The notes under the pieces are model-generated. The model ran no database searches. It saw nothing but the letters and a program-made list of their open reading frames with translations, and was not told where the DNA came from. A program made the translations under genes and the position numbers. Of a stretch of 64,000 bases of DNA, positions 1 to 27,746 are shown in pieces (the first letter of the stretch is position 1; each line of letters opens with the position of its first letter). This stretch comes from Spongilla lacustris. Lineage: Eukaryota > Porifera > Demospongiae > Spongillida > Spongillidae. The stretch covers positions 6,907,379 to 6,971,378 of the forward strand of contig OX442427.1 of the NCBI GenBank assembly GCA_949361645.1, in the 5' to 3' direction.

Positions 1-201
1 GAAAGCATGCAACCTTACGCTGCCGTTTGGTAGCTCCACGACCATCTTGTCTCCTTTGGTCGTCTTCACGCAGGCGGCTTTAAAGCCCTCCTCGTCGTCG
101 TTCAGCCAAAGCCATTTCTTGGCGTCGAACATGCGCATCTGTTCGGTAATGTCTGAGCTCTTGCCGGGGCGCAGGTACACGCTTGGATCTGACTCCGACA
201 T
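1..201 (-). CDS. Myosin II heavy chain, first coding exon (partial)
   Basis: Myosin II heavy chains are actin-based motors. This exon carries the N-terminal extension and most of the SH3-like subdomain that precedes the motor head. Reading the minus strand from the ATG at 201-199 gives 67 codons open to the window edge. Residues 25-46 read FDAKKWLWLNDDEEGF then KAACVK, the conserved opening of the SH3-like fold (family form: DxKKxxWVPDEKEGFxxAxIK), followed by the TKGDK and VVELPNG strand. A short N-terminus with an RPGK segment near residues 11-14 resembles striated-type more than non-muscle-type chains, but that is a judgement from memory. The protein is cut by the window at residue 67, so the motor, IQ and rod regions cannot be seen. 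A TATA-like box lies about 185 bp upstream. Identity as a class II myosin is fairly secure; the subtype is not. Confidence 0.8.
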   Translation of the reverse strand, partial: MSESDPSVYLRPGKSSDITEQMRMFDAKKWLWLNDDEEGFKAACVKTTKGDKMVVELPNGSVRLHAF

Positions 202-384
202 CGCTGACTTTGGAAGACGAAGCGTGCCGAGATACGAGGCGTGGGAAAAGGCGAAATTGAAAGTTCGACCAGTCTAAATGTTGCTCTGGGTACAGCAAAG
301 TCCCTTAAGCGTCGCAGTACGTCGAGATATTCAAAGGTGCAAAAGACGTATTGTGCGCATCAGATGCAGCCGCAAGTCTAGCGA

Positions 385-392
385 CTTATATA
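385..392 (-). promoter_or_regulatory. TATA-like box of the myosin gene
   Basis: The minus strand reads TATATAAG, a close match to the TATA consensus, about 185 bp upstream of the myosin start codon. That would place transcription start near 355-360 and give a 5' UTR of about 155 nt. No second core element was identified. Position and sequence are seen; function is inferred. Confidence 0.45.
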
Positions 393-659
393 GTCCGGCC
401 AGAAACGTATTGCGGAAACCGCCATTAAATGAATACGCGTAATGAATGCTGCAAGATAAATTCTTTGGAACTCATTGTACTAGTAATGGTAGTTTACACC
501 AGTAAATAGTCGTTCATGTCCCGAGAATATCCCTCTAGAGCTAAATTATTTATCAAACACAGCAAGTTTATCTTCGTCTCGCATCAGTTTTCTGATAGGA
601 AGTGGTTTGTCCGATGGTGGTTTGTCCGATGAGATGCGCTCGCATAGGTGACGAAACTG

Positions 660-702
660 GGGGGTAAGGGGGGAAAGGGGGGGGGGGGGGGGCCTCCAAG
701 TT
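660..702. repeat. G-rich homopolymer tract
   Basis: A run of G interrupted by a few A, including an uninterrupted stretch of about 20 G. Similar tracts recur in the window near 4,541, 28,985 and 31,261, and as C runs at 13,797, 31,541 and 48,416. Could form G-quadruplex. The exact length is unreliable in any assembly. Confidence 0.8.
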
Positions 703-817
703 TTAAGGCCGTCACGGCCGATCTCATTTATTCATTATTGACTATACTTATTAACTATTGCGTTGGATTATCTAATTAAAGCGTTGATTACGTACATCCG
801 CAAGCTCGGAACAGTGT

Positions 818-940
818 TAGTCTCGTACCCAGACCCATGTTTTCACAGCAGCGGATGGATTACATCACCGCTACGCGAAAAGTGTAGCGGTGATGTAATC
901 CATCCGCTGCTGTGAAAACATGGGTCTGGGTACGAGACTA
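818..940. mobile_element. Foldback (MITE-like) element, TAGTCTCG family, copy 1
   Basis: A near-perfect inverted repeat of about 57-bp arms around a 9-bp loop. Both ends read TAGTCTCGTACCCAGAC on their own strand. The arms include a GCGGATGGATTACATCAC segment that recurs in the copy at 28,812. No coding capacity, so a non-autonomous element. The transposase family cannot be told from the sequence. Confidence 0.75.
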
Positions 941-1127
941 AACACCTGTGTGATGCTCGTAAGCCCACTAGGGAAAAGATTGCGAACATGTTGCCCAATA
1001 TCTCTTGCACCAAGAGTCGGGAAAATTAGAATATATATTGAACGGGCCAACTGTGTCTGAAGACCTTCTCATCCCTCTTGCAAGTAGAGATATAGTTTTA
1101 TAGCATATCATATTCATAACTAGTCAT

Positions 1128-1190
1128 TTGGTTTAACCAGTGGTTCTGAATCACGGGGTAGCGAGTTCGAATCCTGCAAAGATTGGTGAT
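1128..1190 (+). repeat. tRNA-like segment, possible SINE head
   Basis: The run at about 1,172-1,186 (GAGTTCGAATCCTG) matches the RNA polymerase III B box. About 40 bases upstream TGGTTTAACCAGTGG resembles a degenerate A box. The flanking sequence does not close into a convincing cloverleaf, so a tRNA-derived SINE is likelier than a working tRNA gene. No poly-A or simple-repeat tail was pinned down. Confidence 0.3.
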
Positions 1191-1760
1191 TTTTCACCCG
1201 AGGCAAAATAAGGGTTTGGACCCGCCTCTGATGCAAGTTTGACAACTTGACTGCCTCGCTAGATTCCCACTTTGACAAATAACCGCTTCTAAAAATACAT
1301 CCTAATCCTATGATATAAATGACCAAAAACAACTTTTAATTTTTTAAGACACCTATTTTTTGCTTCTGCAGTTGCCGGGATACCATACGCTGGGCTGAGC
1401 GATGTGAACACATAAAATAGGGTCTTTAGTTCTTTTTTTTTCTTTTAATTTCGATTTGGTGTTTACGGAACAGCAGTTACAGTTGTGATATTAAGTAAGG
1501 TTCAGCCCGATGAAAGGATATATATAAATTATTTTTCACTAAGTTAATACATGTACATACATAACCACATCATTTTAAAATATATGACTGAAAACATCAG
1601 TGCTAAAGTGTACTCCATCATCAAACCCTAGACCACATCGCCATTTCACTCGTATGTGCTGTCGGAAGCACGGATTTTGTACTGAAGCTGTATGAAAACA
1701 GTTTTTCATGCATAAATGTTTCACCGCACTACATATAAGAGCTTCCGTGCTTCAAGCCCA

Positions 1761-1829
1761 GTCTCTTTCCCAGACCCAAATTACGTAACAATGATCAGCG
1801 CGTTACGTACATTTGGGTCTGGGTACGAA
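1761..1829. mobile_element. Foldback element, TAGTCTCG family, degenerate copy 2
   Basis: Short imperfect hairpin. The left arm holds CCCAGACCCAAATTACGTAAC and the right arm GTTACGTACATTTGGGTCTGGGTACGA in inverted order. The terminal CCCAGACCC/GGGTCTGGG core is the same as in copy 1, but the internal sequence is different, so the family shares ends rather than bodies. Confidence 0.55.
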
Positions 1830-1859
1830 ACCCCATTTCAAAACGCCGTACGATCATTA

Positions 1860-3640
1860 TCACGTCTTCGCTGAACCGTCTAGTCTGGGGACGCGACTGA
1901 TATTGTATTATAGGAGTATAAAATATGGATGGCGTCCCTGTTGCATGTTCCGTCCACTACGATATCTGCAGCGGTTTTAACACTAAGCTCACAATACAGC
2001 CGGATATCAAAGTATTACTACTCTAATATATGTGATGTACTAGAGTAACTAGACCTAGTGCACTGTGGATCCTCTGGCATAGAAAGCAACTAGTTTTTTT
2101 TGCTGGTGATCAACTTCATTAACATTTTACATGTACATGTATAATTTAATATTTTACCATGTCTTGGGGGCCCCAGCATTTGGCCTGTATTGTTCCCTCA
2201 GCCTCAGACTCTATGAAGCTTACACAGCCAATTGTTTGCAAGAATTTGTTGTTTTATAACTAATCAGAACATTTTCAGTAAGCTTCACTGAAACATCTTG
2301 ATCCATTCTTAGTACAACCATAGCATGTTGAAAGTTGTTGTTAATGTATACCACATTGTCAAAAATCAAGTAGCAAGATTGAATGGTACACATTTTTGAA
2401 CCAACACAATGTACCAAGAACGTTATGCAATAATCAGTGATATCATCGTGGACCTATACCATATCAGTAATAAACTTTTGGCTGTGTAGTCTGGCCTGCA
2501 ACATACTTCAGCTGCTGCATCTAATTACATACTCCACCACTCCTTCCCTCCCACTCACTCACCCTCCTTTCATCTCCTTCACATGTATATCCTTAATTAC
2601 ACGTCATTATTTACATTCAGTTTATTATACCTGAAGATTTACCTAATCAAATCAAATAAAATTAAGTATCTGCATTTAAAAAAAAAAAGTTCATGTGTCA
2701 TGTACATTGCCGGAAAACATGCACAATTAATGCATATGTATATGTGACCCTGCCATCGTCCTAACCAGAATCTATGATAATTTTAAAAAATCCATGCGCT
2801 ACTCCATAACATCCATTTGATGGAACCAAGACATTTTTAAAAAAAAGGGAAAAAAGGAAAGGGAAGAAACTTGAATCTAAAACTACTTGCTATATCAGTA
2901 TATGGCTGGACACTATTATGTCTGTAATGGCAAAAACCATTTTTCAAGTGTTTTTCTGGGAGTACTCTGTGTTAAAAGAAGTTTTACGCATCACTAAAAA
3001 ATCTGACTCCCATCACAAGGAAGTGATGAATTTTTAATTAGCAGCATCTCAATGCAACTTTTTGTGATAAAATCAGATAGCATTAGCAATTATCATTTTC
3101 ATGCAGGACAAGCAAATCCTTGCATATATTGCACGACCACACATACTTGACAGTAGTCAAATTTTGGAACATCAAATTCAAAGCATAAAGACATGATGTT
3201 GTTCGTCATGTTTACTTATATAATCATAATAATTTTATTGTAGTAATAACTATACATAATTATGACTGTATAACAATTAACATCAACTGGGCCTAGAGCC
3301 ATCAATCTCTGCATCAGAAAATTGAATGAGCCAGCATTGCCCTGGTATTGTGCTATATCAAGTGGGTAACAGAGATGAGGACCTCCTCCACTTTGATGTC
3401 TGCCGTCAAACATGCTTCCACACAGATCCACCCCTTGCCACTGCAGGCTGTGTAGTTTAGCACTGGCTACTTGCTATTAAATGATTAGAGTGTTATGTAA
3501 TATTATAACGGGCAGATGATACTGTAGTGCTAAACAAATAATTAACATTTTGCACATTCTTGTGCTTGTGTTTAAAAATAATAATTGGAGATACACATAT
3601 ACCCCTTAACTGATTAGCTGGAAGGGATTAGCTTATTACT
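1860..3640. other. Non-coding stretch without recognised features
   Basis: AT-rich sequence with short A/T runs. All open frames here are under 75 codons and resemble no family. No splice-bounded exon of convincing composition was found on either strand. Confidence 0.5.
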
Positions 3641-3643
3641 TGG

Positions 3644-3930
3644 TCAGGAAAACCTCTCAGCTGAATAATTGATCTGAAAGTTCAAATGCTGGTGAAGTGC
3701 TGGGCTACTTTGCCCCCAAGCACCATAGGACTCAACAGCGAGAGACTCACAAGCCCACCCCAATTTGGAACACTTCTCGTCATTGGTTGCATGCTCTTGT
3801 GCCCCAGCAACCTGAGCTGCCACTGCCATTTAAATGTTTGAATCAAGTGCATGACAGTCAGGTCCAGAGCAACAGGCTTTCCATGCTCCCAGCCAAAAAC
3901 TAGAATGTCAATGGGACCAATCACTGCTGA
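3644..3930 (-). pseudogene. Non-LTR retrotransposon C-terminal fragment (dead)
   Basis: Two minus-strand frames joined by a frameshift carry the tail of the same retrotransposon protein found at 40.9-41.3 kb and 51.9-52.25 kb. One frame reads DILVFGWEHGKPVALDLTV. The other holds EHATNDEKCSKLGW and then LAVESYGAWG. The shared landmarks are the 'ND.KC.ELGW' and 'LAVE.YG.WG' motifs. No reverse transcriptase domain remains. Confidence 0.7.
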
Positions 3931-4119
3931 GTCCCAACTTGGATGTGAAGGTGTGCCTGCAGCAATATAACTCTACAAGTATGTCTCTTAGTTTAGTATG
4001 TCTCAACATCCCCTCCACATGTGCATGTTGCAGCATGATGGCCATGGGCACTGTTAGGGCAGAGAGCACAGTTTGAGCCATGAGCAGTGTCTATGCCAAG
4101 CCACCAGTGAGTCTGACAT

Positions 4120-4146
4120 TCATAATAATAATAATAATAATAATAA
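4120..4146. repeat. (AAT)n microsatellite
   Basis: Eight or so AAT/TAA units in a row just downstream of the retrotransposon fragment. Confidence 0.85.
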
Positions 4147-4540
4147 ATATAAATCCCCAGCCTAACTTAGAGTGGTGACATTAGGGCATGCCTGTTAGGG
4201 TTCTGCATCATATTTACACCATGAAACCAGCAAAATGAACTTTGCAGATAAAAATACGTGTTAAAAAAATGAAGCAATAGTTTCTTCCCACTGTACATGA
4301 ACAAAGTTAAACTTTGATGAAAAAAAAATCTTCCTACTAAATCACTGGTCTATTTAGTTGGAGCAAAAGGTACCAAATGGTTAAAGGCTGTGACAAGTTT
4401 TTCGCAACAGTATCAGTTATTATAACTGGCCTGCACGCTATTGTTCCAAAATAATGTCATCAAAGGCCGAAAATAGCAGGGATGACCTCATCTTCAGCAT
4501 TGACCGGTTTGCATAGGCGGTGGAAGGTAAATAAACCTGG

Positions 4541-4561
4541 GGGGGGGGGGGGGGGGGGGGG
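4541..4561. repeat. Poly-G tract
   Basis: An uninterrupted run of about 21 G, lying about 90 bp before a long TG microsatellite. Confidence 0.85.
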
Positions 4562-4647
4562 CGATTGGCCAAATACGCCTAATATTTAATTTCATCACAC
4601 GTCAATTACGTAATTGTAGACTAGTGTACAGTACATAATAATTATAT

Positions 4648-4661
4648 AGTGTGTGTATGTA

Positions 4662-4705
<44 letters not shown>

Positions 4706-4710
4706 CGTGC

Positions 4711-4790
<80 letters not shown>
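4648..4790. repeat. (TG)n microsatellite
   Basis: About 140 bases of TG repeats with a short GCGT variant block near 4,701-4,717. It produces long poly-CV and poly-HT open frames that are not genes. Confidence 0.95.
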
Positions 4791-4812
4791 AAAAATCGAT
4801 CGATGAGGTCGA

Positions 4813-5290
4813 GGACTCAACCAGGGATATTAAATACATGGATTGGAAACGGTTCCGTAATCTACGTGTACCGGAAAGCCATCCCTACATGGATTCTGAA
4901 TTGGTGAGTTTGCTGTTGACTCGGACGAATATGACATGGATGCTGATCCCAGTGGACGGGTTTCAGGGGTTTAGTTCAAAGTTTTCAGATCTGTTGTACG
5001 GGAAGTTGTTCAGGAGATTTCGTTAATCGAAGCTTAAGCGATCCGAACGCTTTAACAGGCTTATACATTGTTTTCAAAAGTAAAGCTTGACTGATCCCAT
5101 TAGTAAAACCTGCCTCTTAATTGGAAAGAAACCAACTTACTAAGTGTAGCTTTTCGTTTCTGTGATTTCGCGACTCTAAGAATAGCCCCAGCGCAACACG
5201 GTAGGAATACCGTAATTCAGCCGTATATCAGCCTCGTTTCCAATCCATGTTTTTAATATCCCTGACTCAAGAACAGATAACGTGCCGGTA
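4813..5290. repeat. Inverted-repeat-bounded segment
   Basis: About 35 bp starting near 4,813 (core AGGGATATTAAATACATGG then ATTGGAAACG) recur in reverse complement at about 5,235-5,270 (core ATTAAAAACATGGATTGG on the minus strand). The spacing of about 450 bp suggests a small foldback element. The left arm is open in one frame (MDWKRFRNLRVPESHPYMDS) and is followed by a GTGAGT donor-like site at 4,902, so a host exon cannot be ruled out. Confidence 0.4.
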
Positions 5291-5457
5291 GCCGGATACC
5301 GGGCCGTGAATTAGAAATTAGCTCGCGGAAGCTAAGTGATGCACTAGCATTCACTGTGCTCACAGAACTTTTAACGATCTTGTAATAAAATAGAGTAGCA
5401 CTGAAAAAAAAATCTCTTCCGCCCCCAGGCCCAGTATCTCCGCGCGCGCGCGCCGCT

Positions 5458-5465
5458 TATATATG
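5458..5465 (+). promoter_or_regulatory. TATA-like box upstream of the RALBP1-like gene
   Basis: TATATATG follows a CpG-dense CGCGCGCGCG block at about 5,441-5,452 and lies about 230 bp upstream of the start codon at 5,692. The CpG cluster contrasts with the CpG-poor sequence around it, which supports a promoter. There is no experimental support. Confidence 0.4.
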
Positions 5466-5691
5466 AGTTTGGCCCGTACCAGAATCATGCTGACAGTGAG
5501 ACGGCCATTGACTTTGTGCATTTGTCCTAGCAGCTAGGCGTGACGCCACAGTAGAAAAGACGCGAGTGGCTATATACGCTATGCACCATATGTTTCCTTC
5601 CAATTATCAACAACATTCACACCGTAAATCTAATTCACCAAAGCAGCTTACATGTATGTATTAAAATAATGATTAGATCTACGGCCATGAG

Positions 5692-22458
<16,767 letters not shown>

Positions 22459-22484
22459 TCCAAGTGACTTCACAGCAACAGATG

Positions 22485-22560
22485 GAAACTAAACAAAGAT
22501 GAAGCAGAACTTTCATTCCCTGTTTCATTTTTGGGTGATCAGGTCAACAGCTGATACATT
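22485..22560. repeat. Dispersed repeat, copy A
   Basis: CAGATGGAAACTAAAC, CTTTCATTCCCTGTTTC and GGTGATCAGGTCAA here match an ordered set at 28,630-28,710. The pair is about 75 bp long and same-strand. No termini could be defined. Confidence 0.5.
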
Positions 22561-23585
22561 AACATTCTGCTCTCTCCAACTCAAATTCCTTTCTTATTCT
22601 ATGTACAGATTTTAAAAAGAATCAGATTTTTGTTTTTTTTCCTATGGTGATATTGCGTCACATTCCCGCGCCTTTCAGTAAATGGCAGTGCCAGTACTGC
22701 TTCCAACTAATAATTCATCCTGGTGCTACCAACCATCCTTGGACATGGCATATCCATCGTATCATGCAAATGATTTACATTTTTTAAATTAAAAGTTCAT
22801 AACGTACAATATGACTGTCATTAAAGCTCTTGCCTCTTAGGCACAGACTCGCTGATCTGATAGCCTTGCCCTGATAAAACTACATGTTTGTGCATAAGGT
22901 TTCTGCCACTTTACTTATTATGCATACAGCCATAGGCATTCGTTTAAGGAGATGTTCAGCTTCACGGTGTAACAGTTCACCCACAGATAGAACCACTGGT
23001 GTGTGTCCTTCCACTGCCTGCTTGTAAATTTTTCCTTGGGCTTCAGATTCAAGTTGTGGTGACCGCTTACTATGAGATGGTCATCTGTATCAATTACTTT
23101 AGTATCAAATAGTGCCTCCAGTTGACACGCACACCTTGGTCAAGTCATAAGCCTTGGTACCCCTACTTTAAATTTGTTTATTTTTAAAAATAAAGTAACA
23201 CACACATACAGCAATCATACATATCACATAATTTATCAGAATCAGTAAATTTATTAACCAATAAATGGTTCAGACTACTTCAATACATGATTGAGTACAG
23301 AGAGGCCCCATCCTCAAAGCCCAGGCCACTTTTCCACTTTACTCTGGAACCCCTTAGGCATAGGCTGATGATGGCAAATAAAAGCCTTGCTCTGATGTAG
23401 CCACATGTTTGTGCATACAACCGTTTCCATTTGCTCACTACTGCTAGCTTATGACCTTCCATTAAACTGACATCCCTTGCTAAGTTCGTCACCGGTAGCA
23501 CAACCATCTCCTTTGTTGGTGTTAGAGATGTGTGTATTGTTGGGGAGTACAAAGATGTAGCTACATTTGTAGTGTGATGATGGTG

Positions 23586-23587
<2 letters not shown>

Positions 23588-23638
<51 letters not shown>
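23588..23638. repeat. (TG)n microsatellite
   Basis: About 50 bases of TG repeats just after the exon 9-like block of the decayed copy. Confidence 0.95.
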
Positions 23639-23642
<4 letters not shown>

Positions 23643-24029
23643 AAATGAATATAAATTCCTTATTATGATATTACAATTTTGGTCAGATGTGTCTCACCAT
23701 CTACATCTTGTGACTTTTAGTCGTAGTGTTCTAATAAAATAGTTGTGAGTATTAAATTGTAATGTATACTACATGTAAGGTTATGTTTATTTTTTATATT
23801 AATGACTGTACAATGTAAGTTAGGCAAATGCAAAGTGCATTATTTGAATTCAATTCCATTTTGAAAAGATAAAATCAAATAACCAGAATAACATGATAGT
23901 AGTTTGAAAACTTCTATTGACATAAATCAAGACAACTGTAAATGTTTAATAACTTGCTATTACATAATTTTAATACCAAATGAAATGGTGGTTTCAACTC
24001 CATTTAATGTTAGACTAATTAGAATATGC

Positions 24030-24235
24030 TTATTATATTAATTTCATGACAGCCATGAAATAAACAAGAAAACACTGAAAAACTAGAACCCAGAGCCATG
24101 CTGGATCTACATGTACTTCAGAATCAAGGACAAGGCCTGACCTAGCGAGAATGGCTCTTGCATTGGATTGCATCAGGATGAAACTCAGCCTGCAAAGATC
24201 TTGAACTTTGGAGTGTTGGTCAAGCATTACATGCT
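24030..24235 (-). pseudogene. Non-LTR retrotransposon tail fragment
   Basis: The minus strand reads DLCRLSFILMQSNARAILAR, matching the extreme C-terminus of the retrotransposon protein seen at 51.9 kb (YQRLSMTLVRANVRALLSR). Only the tail remains. It lies inside the decayed RALBP1-like copy and probably helped break it. Confidence 0.6.
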
Positions 24236-24542
24236 TCTAGGGGACACAATGCTTATTAAAATTAGTTATCAAATAACCTTCGATCAACATTATAACTTAT
24301 GACCTTAAATGTTAATAACCCACTATTGAACGTAGTAACTTGAAACCAATGTGCACATACAGCTAAGTGCTGCTACTTATCTCTTAACCTTAATTTAGAA
24401 TAATTTTGACAATGGAGGGATTTGAAATGCTGCCATTACTTTAACCACTTACAATAAGCCCCACAACAGTATAATGTAAATCAAGTGGTTAATTAATTTT
24501 AATCCTGAGTTATACTGATTTAAAAGCTGTATGTTATTTTGT

Positions 24543-24612
24543 AATGACAGGGTGTGTATGTAATGACAGGGTGTGTATGTAATGACAGGGTGTGTATGTA
24601 ATGACAGGGTGC
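24543..24612. repeat. 19-bp tandem repeat
   Basis: Four copies of GTAATGACAGGGTGTGTAT. Confidence 0.9.
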
Positions 24613-25550
24613 ATGTGTATGTATCGAAGTGGGCCCTGGTGTTGGGGTATGCTGGCTTAGCACCAACTTTTGTGTTAGATTACTATTAATAGATGGACCT
24701 GGTGTATTAGTAGACAGGTGTGCTTTTATGGGAGGGGCGCTCTGTCGTAGAGTTGGTTGCAAATACTAGTGGGGAAAGCTGGTCTGAACAGAACCAGTGC
24801 TTACCAAAAGCAATGCATCTGTTGTCCCAGCCACTGCCTGAATAGTAAGGTTTTCCCTCTCCACTTCCTTGGTGACCTTTGAGTGCCAATTGGCATGGTC
24901 ATGCACATATTTTGAGTATGCAGGGTATGCTCCAAGTATGCTCCAGAGTATGCAGGGTATACTCCACAAGCTGTCAATTGCTGACAGACTGCTTGCATTA
25001 AACAAACTTTTAGCTTCTCCCCCATCAAAAATGTGCACACGTAGCATATGACCTGAGGGATGCACTGGTAACAGTTTGTGTAGTGTTGCTTGACTTTGAA
25101 GAGTTGTACATTAGAAGCTCACTTGTGGGAAAGAAATTTGCAGTTCATGTAAAAGACGCTGATAGCTTAAAACAGAACAGAGCTTGTAAATTTTGATCGT
25201 CTTAAAAGCCCTGGCTAATTGTAAATAAATTGCCAACAAATGCCAAAAATATGCTTAATAATGTACAACCAATCACATAAGGAGGGAGCATAATTTCTGT
25301 CTTATTCACTACGTTCAAGTGTGATGGGCTCTTTTCAGAATGCATTAAGGGAGAGGAGGAAGAGAAAGGTGGCCTGGTAAAGGACACACACATCTCCACA
25401 GTCGTGCACACATATAACGGCCTAGCCTTTGAAATATGAGGGTCCTGCCTCAAGCATGCAAGCTCTCTTACATTGTTGTAAAAACTATATACCAGTTAGC
25501 TGTGTTTATGTGACTTGAAAAAGAATTAAAAGCCCACCATTCCAAATCAT

Positions 25551-27746
25551 TCACATGATATACTTCAGTACAGTACTGTTATTAAAGTTTGGAACATAAA
25601 GACTACCCCTTAGAGGATCTAGTGCCACTCCACGTGGTTTGTTCAGGTTCCCTACTGTGTGGATCTTCTGTCCTTTGGGATCAAAGATGGAGAAGCAGCC
25701 TCCATCACACTCACTGACATAGCTGTAACCTTCTTCATCAACAGCTATTCCTGATGGAGTCTTTACATCTCCATATGATCTGACATAAGTGCCTTCAGGT
25801 GCGAAGACCTTGATGGTGTTTGAACCAGCAGCTGCAACATGAATATTCCCTTGTGGGTCTAAGGATAGACCCCAAGGGGCTTTGAAAGAATTATTACCAG
25901 TACCATCTATGGTCCATAACCAGTCACCATCTTGACTGAATACCTGAACCATGTTGTTGTCCATGTCAGAGACAATCACTCTGTTCTTTGAGTCAACAAC
26001 AACACCATGTGGATATTTGAACTGTCCCTTACCTGATCCTCCCTTACCAAACTTATTTAGGAACTTTCCTCTTGTTGACAGCTTCTGTATGCGATGATTT
26101 CCAAAGTCAGCAATGTACATCACCTCTCGTATGATGGATATGCTACAGGGGACTTTGAACTGACCATCACCACTCCCATTGCTACCAATGGTGTTCTTCA
26201 GGTGACCACCTTGGTCATACACATATATATGACCATCATCACTGCCGACATATACATCTCCATTCTCATGGATGGCAACACATGATGGTTTACCCTTTAC
26301 ATTGATTACTTGCTGGACATCACGTAATGAGGTATAATCACTCTTCACCTCTAGGTCATAAGGACTCCCCTGTACATGATGACCATCCACTGTGATGAGG
26401 AGCTGGTGAGGACCAGCAGTCTGAGGGGTGAGGGTGATGGTGTAGGTACCATCCCCATGGTCCTCCACCTGACCCAAGACAACTGGTCCATCAAATGACT
26501 TGGGCCTCAGCTTAGCCTTCACCTGCAGACCACCACATGGGTACCTCTCTCCCTTTGATGTCTTGATCTCCACATTAACATGGTACTTTCTGTTCACCCT
26601 GGATACAGACTTAAAAGCACATGTACATTTAGAGGGATCTGGAGTTAGCAGGTCCACAATAGTACCAAACGTGGATAGCACTTCTGCAATCATGTCTGTC
26701 TGTAAAGTAGCAGATAAGTAGCTACGTGGATTTGGAGTGAGGGACATATTCTCCACCTTCTTGAGGGTGCGCTTCAGTTCAATGGGCACCAGTCCTCGAA
26801 GAGCTACCAGCTCATGGTCAGTGTGGGTCTTGAGGATGTGGGAGGTCACCTCAGAGTAGTAGCTGATGTCATGATGGGTCTTCTCAAACTGCTCCTTCTG
26901 AAGTGTCAGAGATGTTGTCTTGGAGAGTGTAATGGTTTCCAACTCCATCAACAACATCTTCTTTCTTTCCTCCAATGTCTCCATCAGTTGCTTAAAGGTC
27001 TGCATGATGGCCAGTTCAGCTTCTTGTTTGGAGGTCTCCACCTGTTGCATCATCTTCTTATTGGCATCAATGGCACCAGCCAGTATTGACACAACCTCTT
27101 GTGCACATTGAAGTGTCCCTCTCATTTCATCTCTATCAGCTTCTGCAACAGTAGACAGCTCAGTGATGTTGTGGTCTTTGTGAACTGGTGTGACACAGAG
27201 CTGACAGATGAAACAGCTACAAGTCTTACAGTAGAAATATAATCCTTGTTTCATATGTTTTGGATCAGAGCAGTGATGGTCTGTTGGTTTTATGAGTGTT
27301 GGTAGCAGTGTGGCTGACTCCCTGTCCAGTCCTATCACATTGTGCTGGGACAGCTGTGGAGCACGATTGTGACATTCTTGGCCACCTTTGCACATGAACA
27401 TGTGACATGAGCAACAGAATACAACTGCAGGATCATTGCATCCTTTTACACAGAAGGTACAAGACACTCCAGAGCTACTGGCTAACTTGGATATGTACCC
27501 AGCAACCTCCACCTCAAATACAAGATGGAGGTTTTGAGGGAAAGCAAAGGCCCCTCCCACTGGGATGGGAACATTTCTTAGACAGGTGGGACATTGAAGG
27601 CTTTCCTGAGGTCCAACATTCTCCATCTCCTTGTGAAGGCACTGACAACAGAGAGAGTGCAGACATGGTAGTATTCTTGGGTCACTGAAGGGCCCAGAGC
27701 ACATCTTACAGGTCACATGATGTGGAAGGCAATCTTTTGTAGTCAT
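25551..27746 (-). CDS. TRIM-NHL protein (RING, B-boxes, coiled coil, filamin, NHL)
   Basis: Intact single-exon frame of 731 residues with the architecture of TRIM2/TRIM3/TRIM71/Brat-type proteins, which act as E3 ubiquitin ligases and/or RNA-binding repressors in the cytoplasm. RING finger: C13, C16, C28, H30, C33, C36, C52, C55. A B-box1-like cluster spans C96-C125 and B-box2 spans C159-H192. Coiled coil is about 205-340. An Ig-like filamin repeat is about 370-468 (GDGTYTITLTPQTAGPHQL then GSPYDLEV). NHL beta-propeller is about 480-731, with blades marked by YIADFGNHRIQ, VIVSDMDNNMVQVF and SGIAVDEEGYSYVSE. The start ATG is followed at once by the RING, and a TGTCTGTAG acceptor-like site lies 1 base upstream, so a non-coding 5' exon is possible. 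The RING argues for ligase activity; the target is unknown. Which vertebrate TRIM is closest cannot be settled without a tree. Confidence 0.92.
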   Translation of the reverse strand: MTTKDCLPHHVTCKMCSGPFSDPRILPCLHSLCCQCLHKEMENVGPQESLQCPTCLRNVPIPVGGAFAFPQNLHLVFEVEVAGYISKLASSSGVSCTFCVKGCNDPAVVFCCSCHMFMCKGGQECHNRAPQLSQHNVIGLDRESATLLPTLIKPTDHHCSDPKHMKQGLYFYCKTCSCFICQLCVTPVHKDHNITELSTVAEADRDEMRGTLQCAQEVVSILAGAIDANKKMMQQVETSKQEAELAIMQTFKQLMETLEERKKMLLMELETITLSKTTSLTLQKEQFEKTHHDISYYSEVTSHILKTHTDHELVALRGLVPIELKRTLKKVENMSLTPNPRSYLSATLQTDMIAEVLSTFGTIVDLLTPDPSKCTCAFKSVSRVNRKYHVNVEIKTSKGERYPCGGLQVKAKLRPKSFDGPVVLGQVEDHGDGTYTITLTPQTAGPHQLLITVDGHHVQGSPYDLEVKSDYTSLRDVQQVINVKGKPSCVAIHENGDVYVGSDDGHIYVYDQGGHLKNTIGSNGSGDGQFKVPCSISIIREVMYIADFGNHRIQKLSTRGKFLNKFGKGGSGKGQFKYPHGVVVDSKNRVIVSDMDNNMVQVFSQDGDWLWTIDGTGNNSFKAPWGLSLDPQGNIHVAAAGSNTIKVFAPEGTYVRSYGDVKTPSGIAVDEEGYSYVSECDGGCFSIFDPKGQKIHTVGNLNKPRGVALDPLRGSLYVPNFNNSTVLKYIM

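Larger units (their letters stand above)
23470..25395 (+). pseudogene. Decayed partial copy of the RALBP1-like gene
   Basis: Three blocks match the functional gene in the same order and strand. 23,478-23,590 matches exon 9 and its donor side (14,985-15,150), including CATCTCCTTTGTTGG. 24,650-24,795 matches intron 9 (15,660-15,850), including GGGAGGGGCGCTCTGT. 25,318-25,390 matches the exon 13 acceptor and exon (19,494-19,562), including CTTTTCAGAATGCATTAAGG. The reading frames are broken and intervening exons are lost or unrecognisable. Matching distances are compressed from about 4.5 kb to 1.9 kb because the intron minisatellites are absent. Confidence 0.7.
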
